Source: Candidatus Heimdallarchaeota archaeon
Lineage (GTDB): Archaea; Asgardarchaeota; Heimdallarchaeia; Heimdallarchaeales; Heimdallarchaeaceae
Direction of reading: 5' to 3'
Assembly: GCA_016839875.1 (NCBI GenBank)
Contig: JAEOTK010000061.1
Span: 1-33,815 of the forward strand
Length of the DNA stretch: 33,815 bases
The translations under genes and the position numbers were made by a program. The notes beneath the pieces are model-generated. The model ran no database searches. It was not told the origin of the DNA and saw nothing but the letters and a program-made list of their open reading frames with translations. Of the stretch, positions 8,111 through 16,013 are shown piece after piece. Position 1 is the first letter of the stretch. Every line of letters begins with the position of its first letter.

Positions 8111-10363
8111 TTAATTTCCAAAAAAGTCGTCTAACGATTTTTGAGGTCTGGAAAATTCAACACTTTCAGTAATTTCCTCTTCTTCTTTCTTTACTGGGCC
8201 TAAAACCTCATCTGTAAATTCGTCTCCCAATAAGAATGTAAAAATAGCTCGAACCAATTCTCTTCCAAAACCTGGTATTTTGAGAATCTCATTAGGATTT
8301 GATTGCTTAAGTATTTCCTGTGTTTTGAAGCCATTTTTGAATAGCAATCTAGCTCTAACTCTACCAATTCCTGGAATCTGAACAAGATTAACTAATTCAT
8401 TCCTTATCCCATTAATGACTCTGTTATGTAGAACTGATGCCTTTTCTGAAATATCTGAATACTTTAGCAGTTTAGCTAGTTCACTTGTTGCATAAAGCAA
8501 CCATTCAGCATTCGAAACAACAGAATAAATATCTCCACTTCCTACATTGTATCTATCAAGCATTGCATCTTCAGGTGTTTCAGAAATCCAATCTTTCAAA
8601 ATAAGAGCTGTTTTCATATGACTCATGAATAGCTCTAAATCAAAGGAAGTTTCAGGTAACGAAGTCAGAAATTCATCCTCATGGTCACTGATATAATTTA
8701 TCAAATTAATTTGATCGTCTTTTCTTACTGTAATAAATCTGACATCAGGAGTTGAACATACAAGATGCAAGATACTTATGTCTGTAAGTAGCTGAGGAGC
8801 AATTGTATTTGCGCGCTGCAAGCCTTTACGAATAATTATTGCACTTAAAGGATCAATATAGAGCTGGCTAACTCTCTTTCCAAAACCTGTAGCTAACAAA
8901 TACTCTGGATCATTTACAATCAACCCTTCCTCTCGTAGAAAGCTAAGGACTTTTTTGAGTACTGAACTTAATGCTGACGCATCTTGTTGATAACCATAAA
9001 AAGTTTGACTCATAAAATCTACAAGCTCCTCCATGGTCTGAGTATTTTCTGTTGCAATTTGACCTAAGACTATTCTTCTTAATGCTGGTTCTGCTGCTAT
9101 TTTGGATTCGATGTCTTCTGTTTCAGCTTCAATGTACATATGGTAGAGTCCTTCAGCGTCGTATTCATTTTTTGCAATCACTATTGCATCCCCTTCATTA
9201 TCATATTGAGGACGACCAGCTCTTCCACTTTGTTGTTTAAATTCCAAAACAGGTATTGGATAACTTCCAAGTGAAACATCATAACGATAAATACTTTTGA
9301 TAATGACGTATCTAGCTGGTAAATTTATCCCTGCTGCTAAGGTGGGAGTTGCACTCAACATCTTGATGTACCCTAACTTAAAGTTTCTTTCAACAATTCT
9401 TCTTTGAGCTGTGTTTAAACCTGCGTGGTGATAAGAAACACCCTTTCTAACTAAATCAGCTAAACCTTTCGATTGTTTGGTTTGTTCTCCAGTATTGAGA
9501 ATTTCATTAGCAGCTGAATTCAATTGCTGTAGTTCCTCTTTTCCCAATGTTTTGTAAACAAGTGAAACAAGATTTCTTGCAGTGGATTCTGCCATGTTTC
9601 TAGTTGTTGCGAAAATTAGTGCTTGATTTTTTTGACTGAGAATGTAGTGGATGAGATTATTGAAACTATTTTTGTATCGTGTAGGTATTGTTTTTTTCTT
9701 CTCTCCCAAGTAAGTGATAGTTTGGTTATGTAAAACTCCTTCATTGAGCTTAACAGGTCTCCAATCACTGGATACTAGTTCAGCTCCTAACCATCTTGCG
9801 ATCTGGTCAGCATTTTTTATTGTTGCACTTAAAGCTAAAATTTGTGCATCGCACATCTTCCTAAGTTGAGCTATAACAACCTCTAGTGTTGGACCTCTAG
9901 AAGAGTCGTTTATTAGGTGAACCTCATCAGATATAACCAATCCAATTTTGTTGATCCATTTTGCTTGATGTCTTATAGCTGAATCTATTTTCTCATTGGT
10001 AGCAATTATCACATCAGCATATCTTGCATTATTATCTTCTGTATCGTAATCTCCAGTTAGTAGAATTGTTCTCCTCCCTAAGGGTTCAAGATAAGAGCGA
10101 AATTCAACATACTTCTCATAAGCCAAAGCTCGTAAAGGGGACAAATAAAGTGTCTTCAAACCTGTTTCTTCAATTGCTCTTAAGCTAGCAAGTAATGCTA
10201 TCAACGTTTTGCCTGATGCAGTAGGAATAGCTACTACCAAGTTATTTTCTTTGAAAAGTCCTTTATTGACAGCGTCAACTTGGGGAGGATATAAGCTGTT
10301 TATTCCATCTTCCTTGAGCTTCTCTTTTACAGATTGAGGAATAGGAAGATCATCAACATTCAT
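8111..10363 (-). CDS. hel308: Hel308/Ski2-like superfamily 2 DNA helicase
   Basis: A 3'-5' DNA helicase implicated in repair of stalled replication forks in archaea. The 750-aa protein carries motif I IPTASGKT (46-53), motif Ia LSPLRALA, motif II DEVHLI (146-151), motif III ALSAT (177-181) and motif VI QQSGRAGRP, followed by winged-helix and ratchet regions. Two helix-hairpin-helix signatures lie near the end (IPGIGRVRARLL and IPGFGRELV). DEVH rather than DEAD/DEIH fits Hel308. The last ten residues, QKSLDDFFGN, form a canonical PCNA-interacting motif. It starts 17 nt after the mcm stop and is probably co-transcribed with it. Confidence 0.92.
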   Translation of the reverse strand: MNVDDLPIPQSVKEKLKEDGINSLYPPQVDAVNKGLFKENNLVVAIPTASGKTLIALLASLRAIEETGLKTLYLSPLRALAYEKYVEFRSYLEPLGRRTILLTGDYDTEDNNARYADVIIATNEKIDSAIRHQAKWINKIGLVISDEVHLINDSSRGPTLEVVIAQLRKMCDAQILALSATIKNADQIARWLGAELVSSDWRPVKLNEGVLHNQTITYLGEKKKTIPTRYKNSFNNLIHYILSQKNQALIFATTRNMAESTARNLVSLVYKTLGKEELQQLNSAANEILNTGEQTKQSKGLADLVRKGVSYHHAGLNTAQRRIVERNFKLGYIKMLSATPTLAAGINLPARYVIIKSIYRYDVSLGSYPIPVLEFKQQSGRAGRPQYDNEGDAIVIAKNEYDAEGLYHMYIEAETEDIESKIAAEPALRRIVLGQIATENTQTMEELVDFMSQTFYGYQQDASALSSVLKKVLSFLREEGLIVNDPEYLLATGFGKRVSQLYIDPLSAIIIRKGLQRANTIAPQLLTDISILHLVCSTPDVRFITVRKDDQINLINYISDHEDEFLTSLPETSFDLELFMSHMKTALILKDWISETPEDAMLDRYNVGSGDIYSVVSNAEWLLYATSELAKLLKYSDISEKASVLHNRVINGIRNELVNLVQIPGIGRVRARLLFKNGFKTQEILKQSNPNEILKIPGFGRELVRAIFTFLLGDEFTDEVLGPVKKEEEEITESVEFSRPQKSLDDFFGN

Positions 10364-10380
10364 TAGACATCAACAAGGGT

Positions 10381-12459
10381 TTAAACCAATCTTACAAAAC
10401 CATCTCTTGGTGAGTAGATATCACCACTCTTCTTCAGTTGCTCTATCAGTCTATCTACAAAATCATCTTCAATATTTTGCTCTCTAGCTATATCTTTTAG
10501 CTTCTGAACTGCTACTACATCTGTAGAGCTTTTCATTGATTCTTCTTTGATTATATCAATAATTGTTGACATCTTAGTTCGCATATTTTTTGTGGTTCCA
10601 GATAGAAACACATCTATGTCAACCTTTCCAGTCAAAGGATCTTTTGCTACTTGTTCTAAGGATCTTTCAAGTAGGCTAATAGCAGCTTCAACATGATCAA
10701 TGGTAACATCCTCTTTCAATGCCATCCGAGCTTGAGACTCTGATAAACGAATTATTGCTTCTAGATATCTTGGTGTAATAGCGATTGCTGATGTTTCGTC
10801 AGACTCTTTTCTTAGATCTAAATAATACTCTTCAATTCTTTCCATTGCCCTATCTGTCAATGCGGGTTGAACATGTTGTTTAGCATAACTGATGTATTTT
10901 CTTAAAAGTTCCATCGAGATAACAGGTTCAGTGTCTTCTATTACATGTCCTCTTCGAAGTTCAAGAATGTGTCTTGCCATTTTCCTGTCAATGTCTTCAT
11001 TAGGTTCATCTTTTATGACGAATAACAAATCAAACCTAGAAAGAATAGTTGGAGGTAAATTGATGTTTTCTACAGGAGGACGAGTATCTTCATAACGACC
11101 AAAACGAGGATTTGCAGCTGCAATAATTGCAGTTCGTGCATTTAGCTGAGCAACAATACCTGCTTTCGCTATACTGACTGTTTGTTGCTCCATCGCTTCA
11201 TGTATTGATGATCGATCAACAGGATTCATTTTGTCAAATTCATCGATACAACAAACACCTCGATCTCCAAGGACTAAAGCTCCAGCTTCTAGTGCAAATT
11301 CTCCTGTATCAGGATCTCTCAACACTGCAGCTGTTAGACCTGCAGCAGAACTTGCTTTTCCTGAAGTAAGAAGACCTCTTGGTGCTAGTCTATAGACAAA
11401 TTGTAGAAGCTGAGATTTCGCAACACCTGGATCTCCAACAAGAAGAATATTTGAGTCTCCTCTCTGTTTCATTCCATCAGGAGTTTCTCTAGATACTCCA
11501 CCAAAGAGAACAGTTGCTAGAGCTTCTTTTATAATTTCCATTCCATAAATAGATGGTGCAACTGAACGAATAATTCTACGATGGATGCTTAGATCTCTTG
11601 ATAGTTCGATAATCTGTTGTTCTGTTTCTGGATCAATTTCAATTTCCTCATATTCTTTCTCTCGAGAAGAAATGAAGTTCACATCTAACCAAGGATCAAA
11701 TGTTGCTAACTTACCTCTTTTTTCAGCTTTCTTCATTTTGAGAATACCAGAAACCATAGCTCTATCTCCAGCTCGAACATCATCTACTAAATCACCGACT
11801 AATCGAGCTGGAACTGATCTTGGAATTTGTCCAGGAGGAAGTGTTTCAGGACGTTCTTGAACTGTAACAGATTGAAAATCTGTATAAATAGAATCTTCAA
11901 CAATTAAACTAAATGGACCTTTCTTTCCACACTCAGGATTTGAGCAGAAACTTGGTTCTCTGTAAATACCTTCTTCTTGTAGTAAGGGTGGTTGAGGTTC
12001 TCCACAAACTCTACATCTAAATCTCCCTTCAACTAGAAGAGGGCGGACAATACTTTGTCTAATGATAATACCTTCAATCGCAATGAAATGTCCAAGATGA
12101 ACTGCTCTTAATTGACGTAAGTCGACTTGAGTGGGAATATTGTAAAAACGGACATGAAATGTTTCTTTTCTTTTGATAGTTTCCATAACATAACTTCTAT
12201 CTTCGATTTTCAGAACCTCTTCTAAAGCTGCATTTGCTTCTTTGATGGTTATTTCAGGATCTATATTCATTTCTGGATCTTTTCTTAATCGTCCTGCTAT
12301 TTCAGGATCAAAACGAAGTAAATCATCATAATCGACAACAAGAGTTGTTAGCCCCTCTAAGGACATTCTCTGAATTTGTTCAATGTAAACAAATCTTCCA
12401 CTCTCATCTTGATATCCTTGGAAGAAATCTCTGAATCTGTCAATATTTAAGTCGTCCAT
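10381..12459 (-). CDS. mcm: Replicative minichromosome maintenance helicase MCM
   Basis: The hexameric 3'-5' helicase that unwinds DNA at replication forks. The 692-aa protein has the N-terminal helical and OB domains, a zinc-binding C149-x2-C152 ... C172-x4-C177 set, and the AAA+ core. The core has Walker A GDPGVAKS (342-349), Walker B CCIDEFDKM (403-411) and arginine finger LSRFDLLF (473-480). A winged helix ends the protein. No intein interrupts the core. The start is ATG at 12459. It heads the co-directional series mcm, hel308, GINS, pyrG, nurA, herA; a TATA-like box lies at 12489-12498. Confidence 0.97.
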   Translation of the reverse strand: MDDLNIDRFRDFFQGYQDESGRFVYIEQIQRMSLEGLTTLVVDYDDLLRFDPEIAGRLRKDPEMNIDPEITIKEANAALEEVLKIEDRSYVMETIKRKETFHVRFYNIPTQVDLRQLRAVHLGHFIAIEGIIIRQSIVRPLLVEGRFRCRVCGEPQPPLLQEEGIYREPSFCSNPECGKKGPFSLIVEDSIYTDFQSVTVQERPETLPPGQIPRSVPARLVGDLVDDVRAGDRAMVSGILKMKKAEKRGKLATFDPWLDVNFISSREKEYEEIEIDPETEQQIIELSRDLSIHRRIIRSVAPSIYGMEIIKEALATVLFGGVSRETPDGMKQRGDSNILLVGDPGVAKSQLLQFVYRLAPRGLLTSGKASSAAGLTAAVLRDPDTGEFALEAGALVLGDRGVCCIDEFDKMNPVDRSSIHEAMEQQTVSIAKAGIVAQLNARTAIIAAANPRFGRYEDTRPPVENINLPPTILSRFDLLFVIKDEPNEDIDRKMARHILELRRGHVIEDTEPVISMELLRKYISYAKQHVQPALTDRAMERIEEYYLDLRKESDETSAIAITPRYLEAIIRLSESQARMALKEDVTIDHVEAAISLLERSLEQVAKDPLTGKVDIDVFLSGTTKNMRTKMSTIIDIIKEESMKSSTDVVAVQKLKDIAREQNIEDDFVDRLIEQLKKSGDIYSPRDGFVRLV

Positions 12460-12488
12460 TTTCTGCTACCCAATTACACTACGTTTCT

Positions 12489-12498
12489 TATTTTTAAT
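12489..12498 (-). promoter_or_regulatory. TATA-like element for the mcm-led gene block
   Basis: On the - strand it reads ATTAAAAATA, centred about 35 nt before the mcm ATG. This spacing predicts transcription from about 10 nt before the start. It is the best promoter candidate for the replication block. Confidence 0.4.
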
Positions 12499-12719
12499 GA
12501 GGTAATAAGTCTTACTTCGTAATTAATAATTTACTATGTTCAATAAATATAAAGAAATATTAGTATAAAAACATAATATTCAATTAAATAGGTTATATTC
12601 CCGGAAAATTTCATATTATCACATTCTCATATGTTTTATCCATCTGTTCTCTATTATATTCCAAAGACTTATTCTCTCTGAACAAGGGAGTATTTGATTG
12701 TTTGAGTAGATCTTGAGGA

Positions 12720-12746
12720 TTGAAAAAATAGAAAAGATTTTTTCAA
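12720..12746. repeat. Perfect 10-bp inverted repeat with 7-nt loop
   Basis: The arms 12720-12729 and 12737-12746 are exact reverse complements around a 7-nt loop. Read on the - strand it contains T4 and T6 runs, so it could end transcription from the gene at 12853-13461 or from a short RNA in between. Confidence 0.5.
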
Positions 12747-12852
12747 ATTTTACTGATCATTCGTTTAAATCCGTTTCTACTGCGGCGTAACCGAAAGTTT
12801 CTTTTGGTCATTGGACTTATAAATTAAACTTTTTCTTTGGAAGATTCATCCT

Positions 12853-13461
12853 TCATTTTTTTTTGTCAATATCTTCTTCTACCTTAAATGATGTTTGTTC
12901 AATGCTTTTTTCTGAAAAATCTATCCTTTTTTGTTCTTTTTTAAGGATTTTTTCCTTCTTCCAAACATAAACTAAATTTCCTACTAATTCTGAGTCTATC
13001 TCAAATTTCCATCCTTTTTCCAAAAGATTGCCTATATGATCCGTGAAAATTGTATGTATCATTACATCTGAATCTATTAAATTATCTCTTGATAGAGGAA
13101 TTTTAATGTCAAACTTTTTAACCTTCTGTGATTGAGGAGGAAACATTAAACCTTCTTCATCTATTTCTGGTTGAAGAATAACAGGTTTTCGAACTTCTTC
13201 ATCTATATCTTTTTTTATTGTTATTCTTTTTATTACTAAGAAAGTCATTCTATCCCCAACATTTTGAAAGAGAACATTAATAGTTACTCCTGTTTCAGCT
13301 TTCTTCTCCGTAATCTCATCGAATTCAATATAAGGAATGTTCATTTTTGGTCCTTTAGCCTTTGTTCTTTCTCTTATATACCATATATTGACCAAGCCCA
13401 AAACTGATCCAAAAAGGGCAACAATAAAACTTACCAATGATATCCACTCTGCTAGAGCCAT
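12853..13461 (-). CDS. Membrane-anchored protein of unknown function
   Basis: I do not recognise this 202-aa protein. Residues 5-28 (WISLVSFIVALFGSVLGLV onward) form one hydrophobic N-terminal helix, followed by the basic stretch RERTKAKGPK, which suggests an N-out, C-in anchor. Residues 40-165 alternate short hydrophobic strands (TINVLFQNVG, TFLVIKRITIKK, DVMIHTIFTDH), consistent with a beta-sandwich. The last 40 residues are highly charged and probably disordered. The ATG at 13461 has a weak GAGTGA upstream and a TATA-like box at 13488-13497. It is transcribed away from the DUF457 gene, so the two may share a regulatory region. Confidence 0.65.
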   Translation of the reverse strand: MALAEWISLVSFIVALFGSVLGLVNIWYIRERTKAKGPKMNIPYIEFDEITEKKAETGVTINVLFQNVGDRMTFLVIKRITIKKDIDEEVRKPVILQPEIDEEGLMFPPQSQKVKKFDIKIPLSRDNLIDSDVMIHTIFTDHIGNLLEKGWKFEIDSELVGNLVYVWKKEKILKKEQKRIDFSEKSIEQTSFKVEEDIDKKK

Positions 13462-13487
13462 TTTATTTCACTCTTATTATTAATTAT

Positions 13488-13497
13488 GTTTATATTT
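13488..13497 (-). promoter_or_regulatory. TATA-like element for the membrane-anchored unknown
   Basis: The - strand reads AAATATAAAC, centred about 30 nt before the ATG at 13461. This is appropriate for a very short leader. Confidence 0.45.
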
Positions 13498-13641
13498 TGA
13501 TTCTTTTTTTTATATAAATATTGAATGGTCCTATCAACATTTTTATCCTTCAATATCTCCAGTAACATTTAAACATAATAAAAACTACTAAATAGAACAA
13601 AGAAATATATAATTAGCAAATAATTCGCTTTGGTGAATCGT

Positions 13642-15003
13642 ATGGCATATACAACTACTCATTTCACATTGCAAGGGTTAGCTTTATGGTTACTCCTTTC
13701 CAGGAAAAATAAAGAATATTATAAAAACCACAGATGGGAATTTATCCTCATAAATTTGTTTGCAGCTTTAGCTGATCTAGATATATTCTTTGGTTACCAT
13801 CGATCCTATACTCACAGTTTAATCATTCCTTCCTTCATTTTGCTATCAATGCTGGTTATTGAAAGATTTGAGAATAAGATTGAAAATGTTGAAACTAGTG
13901 GACAAAAAACAATAAGATTCATCAAACTAGCTTCTATCATGTGGATTCTCCATATCTTTCTGGATTTAAGCTGGGGACCAAGTCTTCTATTCTGGCCAAT
14001 TAACACAAACCTTTACGATGTATCAGTGTTTTTACGATTTGAGAACCAATCATGGTTGTTCTTTCCATTAACTCTGTTAGGAATCTATCCAGACTGGGAG
14101 ATATATTCATTCAATGAAGGACAAAGAATCTTTTTCATCAATCTAACTCAACAAGAAAGAGAATCCTTGTTAGGAAATACATTTGATATCTATATTTCTC
14201 AATTATCGGTTGAAATATTACTTGCAATAACTTGGATTGTAGTAATCCTCGTTCCGATTTTTACTAAACGAAAGGGAAAAACGAAAAAAGAAAGGAAGAA
14301 ATTTGTTAATGTTCTCTCTTTAATTTGGAGTAGAATAAAAAGACAGCTTTCACTTCTTGGAGGTTTCATTCTAGTTTTAGGTTTAATTTTAGGACCTGTT
14401 ATCGGAAAAGAAAGAACAATGAGCTATGAAATGACTTCTGATTATGTTAATACATTATCTTTTTTTGATCCAACATTAGGAATTGCTTTCGAAAACAAAC
14501 CTCAAGCAACAGCACAGATTCATTTTCAAAGTGAAGTTGGAATTGTTTTGTATAACACTACTATAATGATGACAGACAATTCTACATTCAGTGAATTCTT
14601 TACGAATTTCGATAATATGACGTTGAACTACTATGATGGAAACATAACCTATGAACAGTTGATTCAAGAATACAATGCAGAAGTAAATGATGCAAAAGGA
14701 AATAGCACTTACTTAGAACAAATATTTGGAGCTAGTAATGAAGAGGGTCTGACCATTATCTTGAATGAGACTGAAGAAATATCTCCAGTATATCTCATTA
14801 CGTTAATTGATCAATGGAATGTGTCTGAATCATTCATCTATGAAGCAAGTATTTCTATTGACTATATAATTCATAGAAATCAAGCATTGATTGAAGGTGG
14901 AATCCTTGATGCAATAGGGGTACTCTTGATTCTAACAGATCAAACTTTAGCATTTCTTGAGCACAGAAAGAAGAAGAAAACTGAATTAACTGATAAGACT
15001 TGA
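13642..15003 (+). CDS. DUF457/YdjM-like membrane-bound metal-dependent hydrolase with large extra domain
   Basis: The N-terminal 140 residues match the DUF457 family of predicted membrane hydrolases. Conserved polar residues lie beside membrane helices: H7, ALADLDIFFGYHRSYTHS (D45, D47, H53, H58) and HIFLDLSWGP (H104, D108). Two further helices follow at about 188-207 and 238-256. The segment 257-418 is hydrophilic and carries seven N-x-S/T sequons, so it is probably extracytoplasmic and glycosylated; a last hydrophobic stretch and a lysine-rich tail close the protein. The extra domain is not part of the usual short family members. The ATG at 13642 was chosen because GGTGA ends 5 nt upstream; TTG at 13630 is the alternative. 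Its 3' end overlaps the VWA gene by 18 nt. Confidence 0.75.
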   Translation: MAYTTTHFTLQGLALWLLLSRKNKEYYKNHRWEFILINLFAALADLDIFFGYHRSYTHSLIIPSFILLSMLVIERFENKIENVETSGQKTIRFIKLASIMWILHIFLDLSWGPSLLFWPINTNLYDVSVFLRFENQSWLFFPLTLLGIYPDWEIYSFNEGQRIFFINLTQQERESLLGNTFDIYISQLSVEILLAITWIVVILVPIFTKRKGKTKKERKKFVNVLSLIWSRIKRQLSLLGGFILVLGLILGPVIGKERTMSYEMTSDYVNTLSFFDPTLGIAFENKPQATAQIHFQSEVGIVLYNTTIMMTDNSTFSEFFTNFDNMTLNYYDGNITYEQLIQEYNAEVNDAKGNSTYLEQIFGASNEEGLTIILNETEEISPVYLITLIDQWNVSESFIYEASISIDYIIHRNQALIEGGILDAIGVLLILTDQTLAFLEHRKKKKTELTDKT

Positions 15004-15942
15004 AGTTAGTTCGACGAGATCAGAATTCTGATTTAGTTCATCCATCTTTACATTAGGAAGAGATAATACTTCATCAACAAAGGAAACTCTTCTGAAGGTT
15101 CTTGCATAAACTACCCTTAAGTCTGGGATTCGGTGTATTTCTGGTAAGGGATCCCTTCCAACTGTTCTCTCAAGATCACTAATTAGGTAAATTACTTTCT
15201 TTCTTGATGTACTTTGAGACAGCTGTTTATTTGCAAGAACTAGTGCTTCTTCTAGATTTGTTTTACCTCCACTTTCAATATTAAGTATTAATTCAACAAT
15301 AGATTCAGGATGTAATCCATCTGTCATTGATTTCAGAACATGTGCATTGGAATCAAAATCAATGATTGCAAAATTCTCCTTTTTTACAGATAGTGATAGA
15401 ACAGCTGCAACAAGAACAATTTGGTGAATTAGCTGTAAAACACTTAAACTCTTATCTATACAAATTACTATACTTTTCTTAATTTTTGATGGTTCTTTAA
15501 CAACAATACTCTCATAATCAGGAGATAGTTTTCCAAGAGAAAGCATTTTCTCTAAGGTCATTTCAATCTGCCAAGTATCCCCTGGTTCATAATCTACATA
15601 GCGAGAAATAGCAGAAGAGATGCCACGTTTATAGATTAATTTAGCTTTTTCAGTAATGAATGGAATAAGCTTATCAAGCATCAGCTTTCTGATCTTAAAA
15701 TCCAAACTCTTCTTTGTTCTTGAATAGAGTTGGATAAGATCTTCACCGCTTAATTGATCAAGAATTAGGTCAGTTAATTCCATATTGTTCAATATGTTTG
15801 CAACAATCACAGGATAATTTGTAGCGATTAATCTCAATCCCTCCAAATTTTTCTCATTAGCTGCTTTTTCAGCTAGTTCAATTATTTTTGAGATGTCTTC
15901 TCTCTGCTTCCCTAACTCTAAATGAATCTCATTTATAGTCAT
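14986..15942 (-). CDS. VWA-domain protein, partner of MoxR ATPase
   Basis: The 318-aa protein has an N-terminal helical region (1-150) of unknown fold and a C-terminal von Willebrand factor A domain. The metal-ion-dependent adhesion site is complete: D163-x-S165-x-S167 in CIDKSLSV, T228 in GGKTNL and D256 in LISDLERT. No signal peptide or membrane helix is seen, so it is likely cytoplasmic. The MoxR gene lies 71 nt upstream in the same direction, a common pairing thought to act in metal insertion, assembly or remodelling of client complexes (family knowledge); the client is not evident here. CAGGT lies about 3 nt before the ATG. Confidence 0.85.
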   Translation of the reverse strand: MTINEIHLELGKQREDISKIIELAEKAANEKNLEGLRLIATNYPVIVANILNNMELTDLILDQLSGEDLIQLYSRTKKSLDFKIRKLMLDKLIPFITEKAKLIYKRGISSAISRYVDYEPGDTWQIEMTLEKMLSLGKLSPDYESIVVKEPSKIKKSIVICIDKSLSVLQLIHQIVLVAAVLSLSVKKENFAIIDFDSNAHVLKSMTDGLHPESIVELILNIESGGKTNLEEALVLANKQLSQSTSRKKVIYLISDLERTVGRDPLPEIHRIPDLRVVYARTFRRVSFVDEVLSLPNVKMDELNQNSDLVELTSSLIS

Positions 15943-16013
15943 ACGACCTGCATGTTTTGAAGGAAAGCTTAGAAAAGGTTCATCCCCTATTATTGAAGAC
16001 GAAGGGTCACCTA

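Larger units (their letters stand above)
12460..12852. other. Intergenic region, 393 nt, no convincing gene
   Basis: The mcm-proximal part (12510-12600) is extremely AT-rich. The part near 12780-12795 holds a small GC-richer patch, and an AT-rich hairpin lies at 12720-12746. A TATA-like sequence on the - strand at 12816-12823 could start a short transcript across the GC-richer patch. I see no tRNA cloverleaf, no clear box C/D pair and no plausible protein. Confidence 0.6.

Noticed and set aside
11585..11860. 91-aa open frame opposite mcm
   Set aside because: Antisense to conserved MCM sequence; Ser-rich translation with no domain.
12510..12600. Replication origin upstream of mcm
   Set aside because: The stretch is very AT-rich, but there is no cdc6/orc1 gene and I see no repeated origin-recognition boxes, so it is better read as promoter-region DNA.
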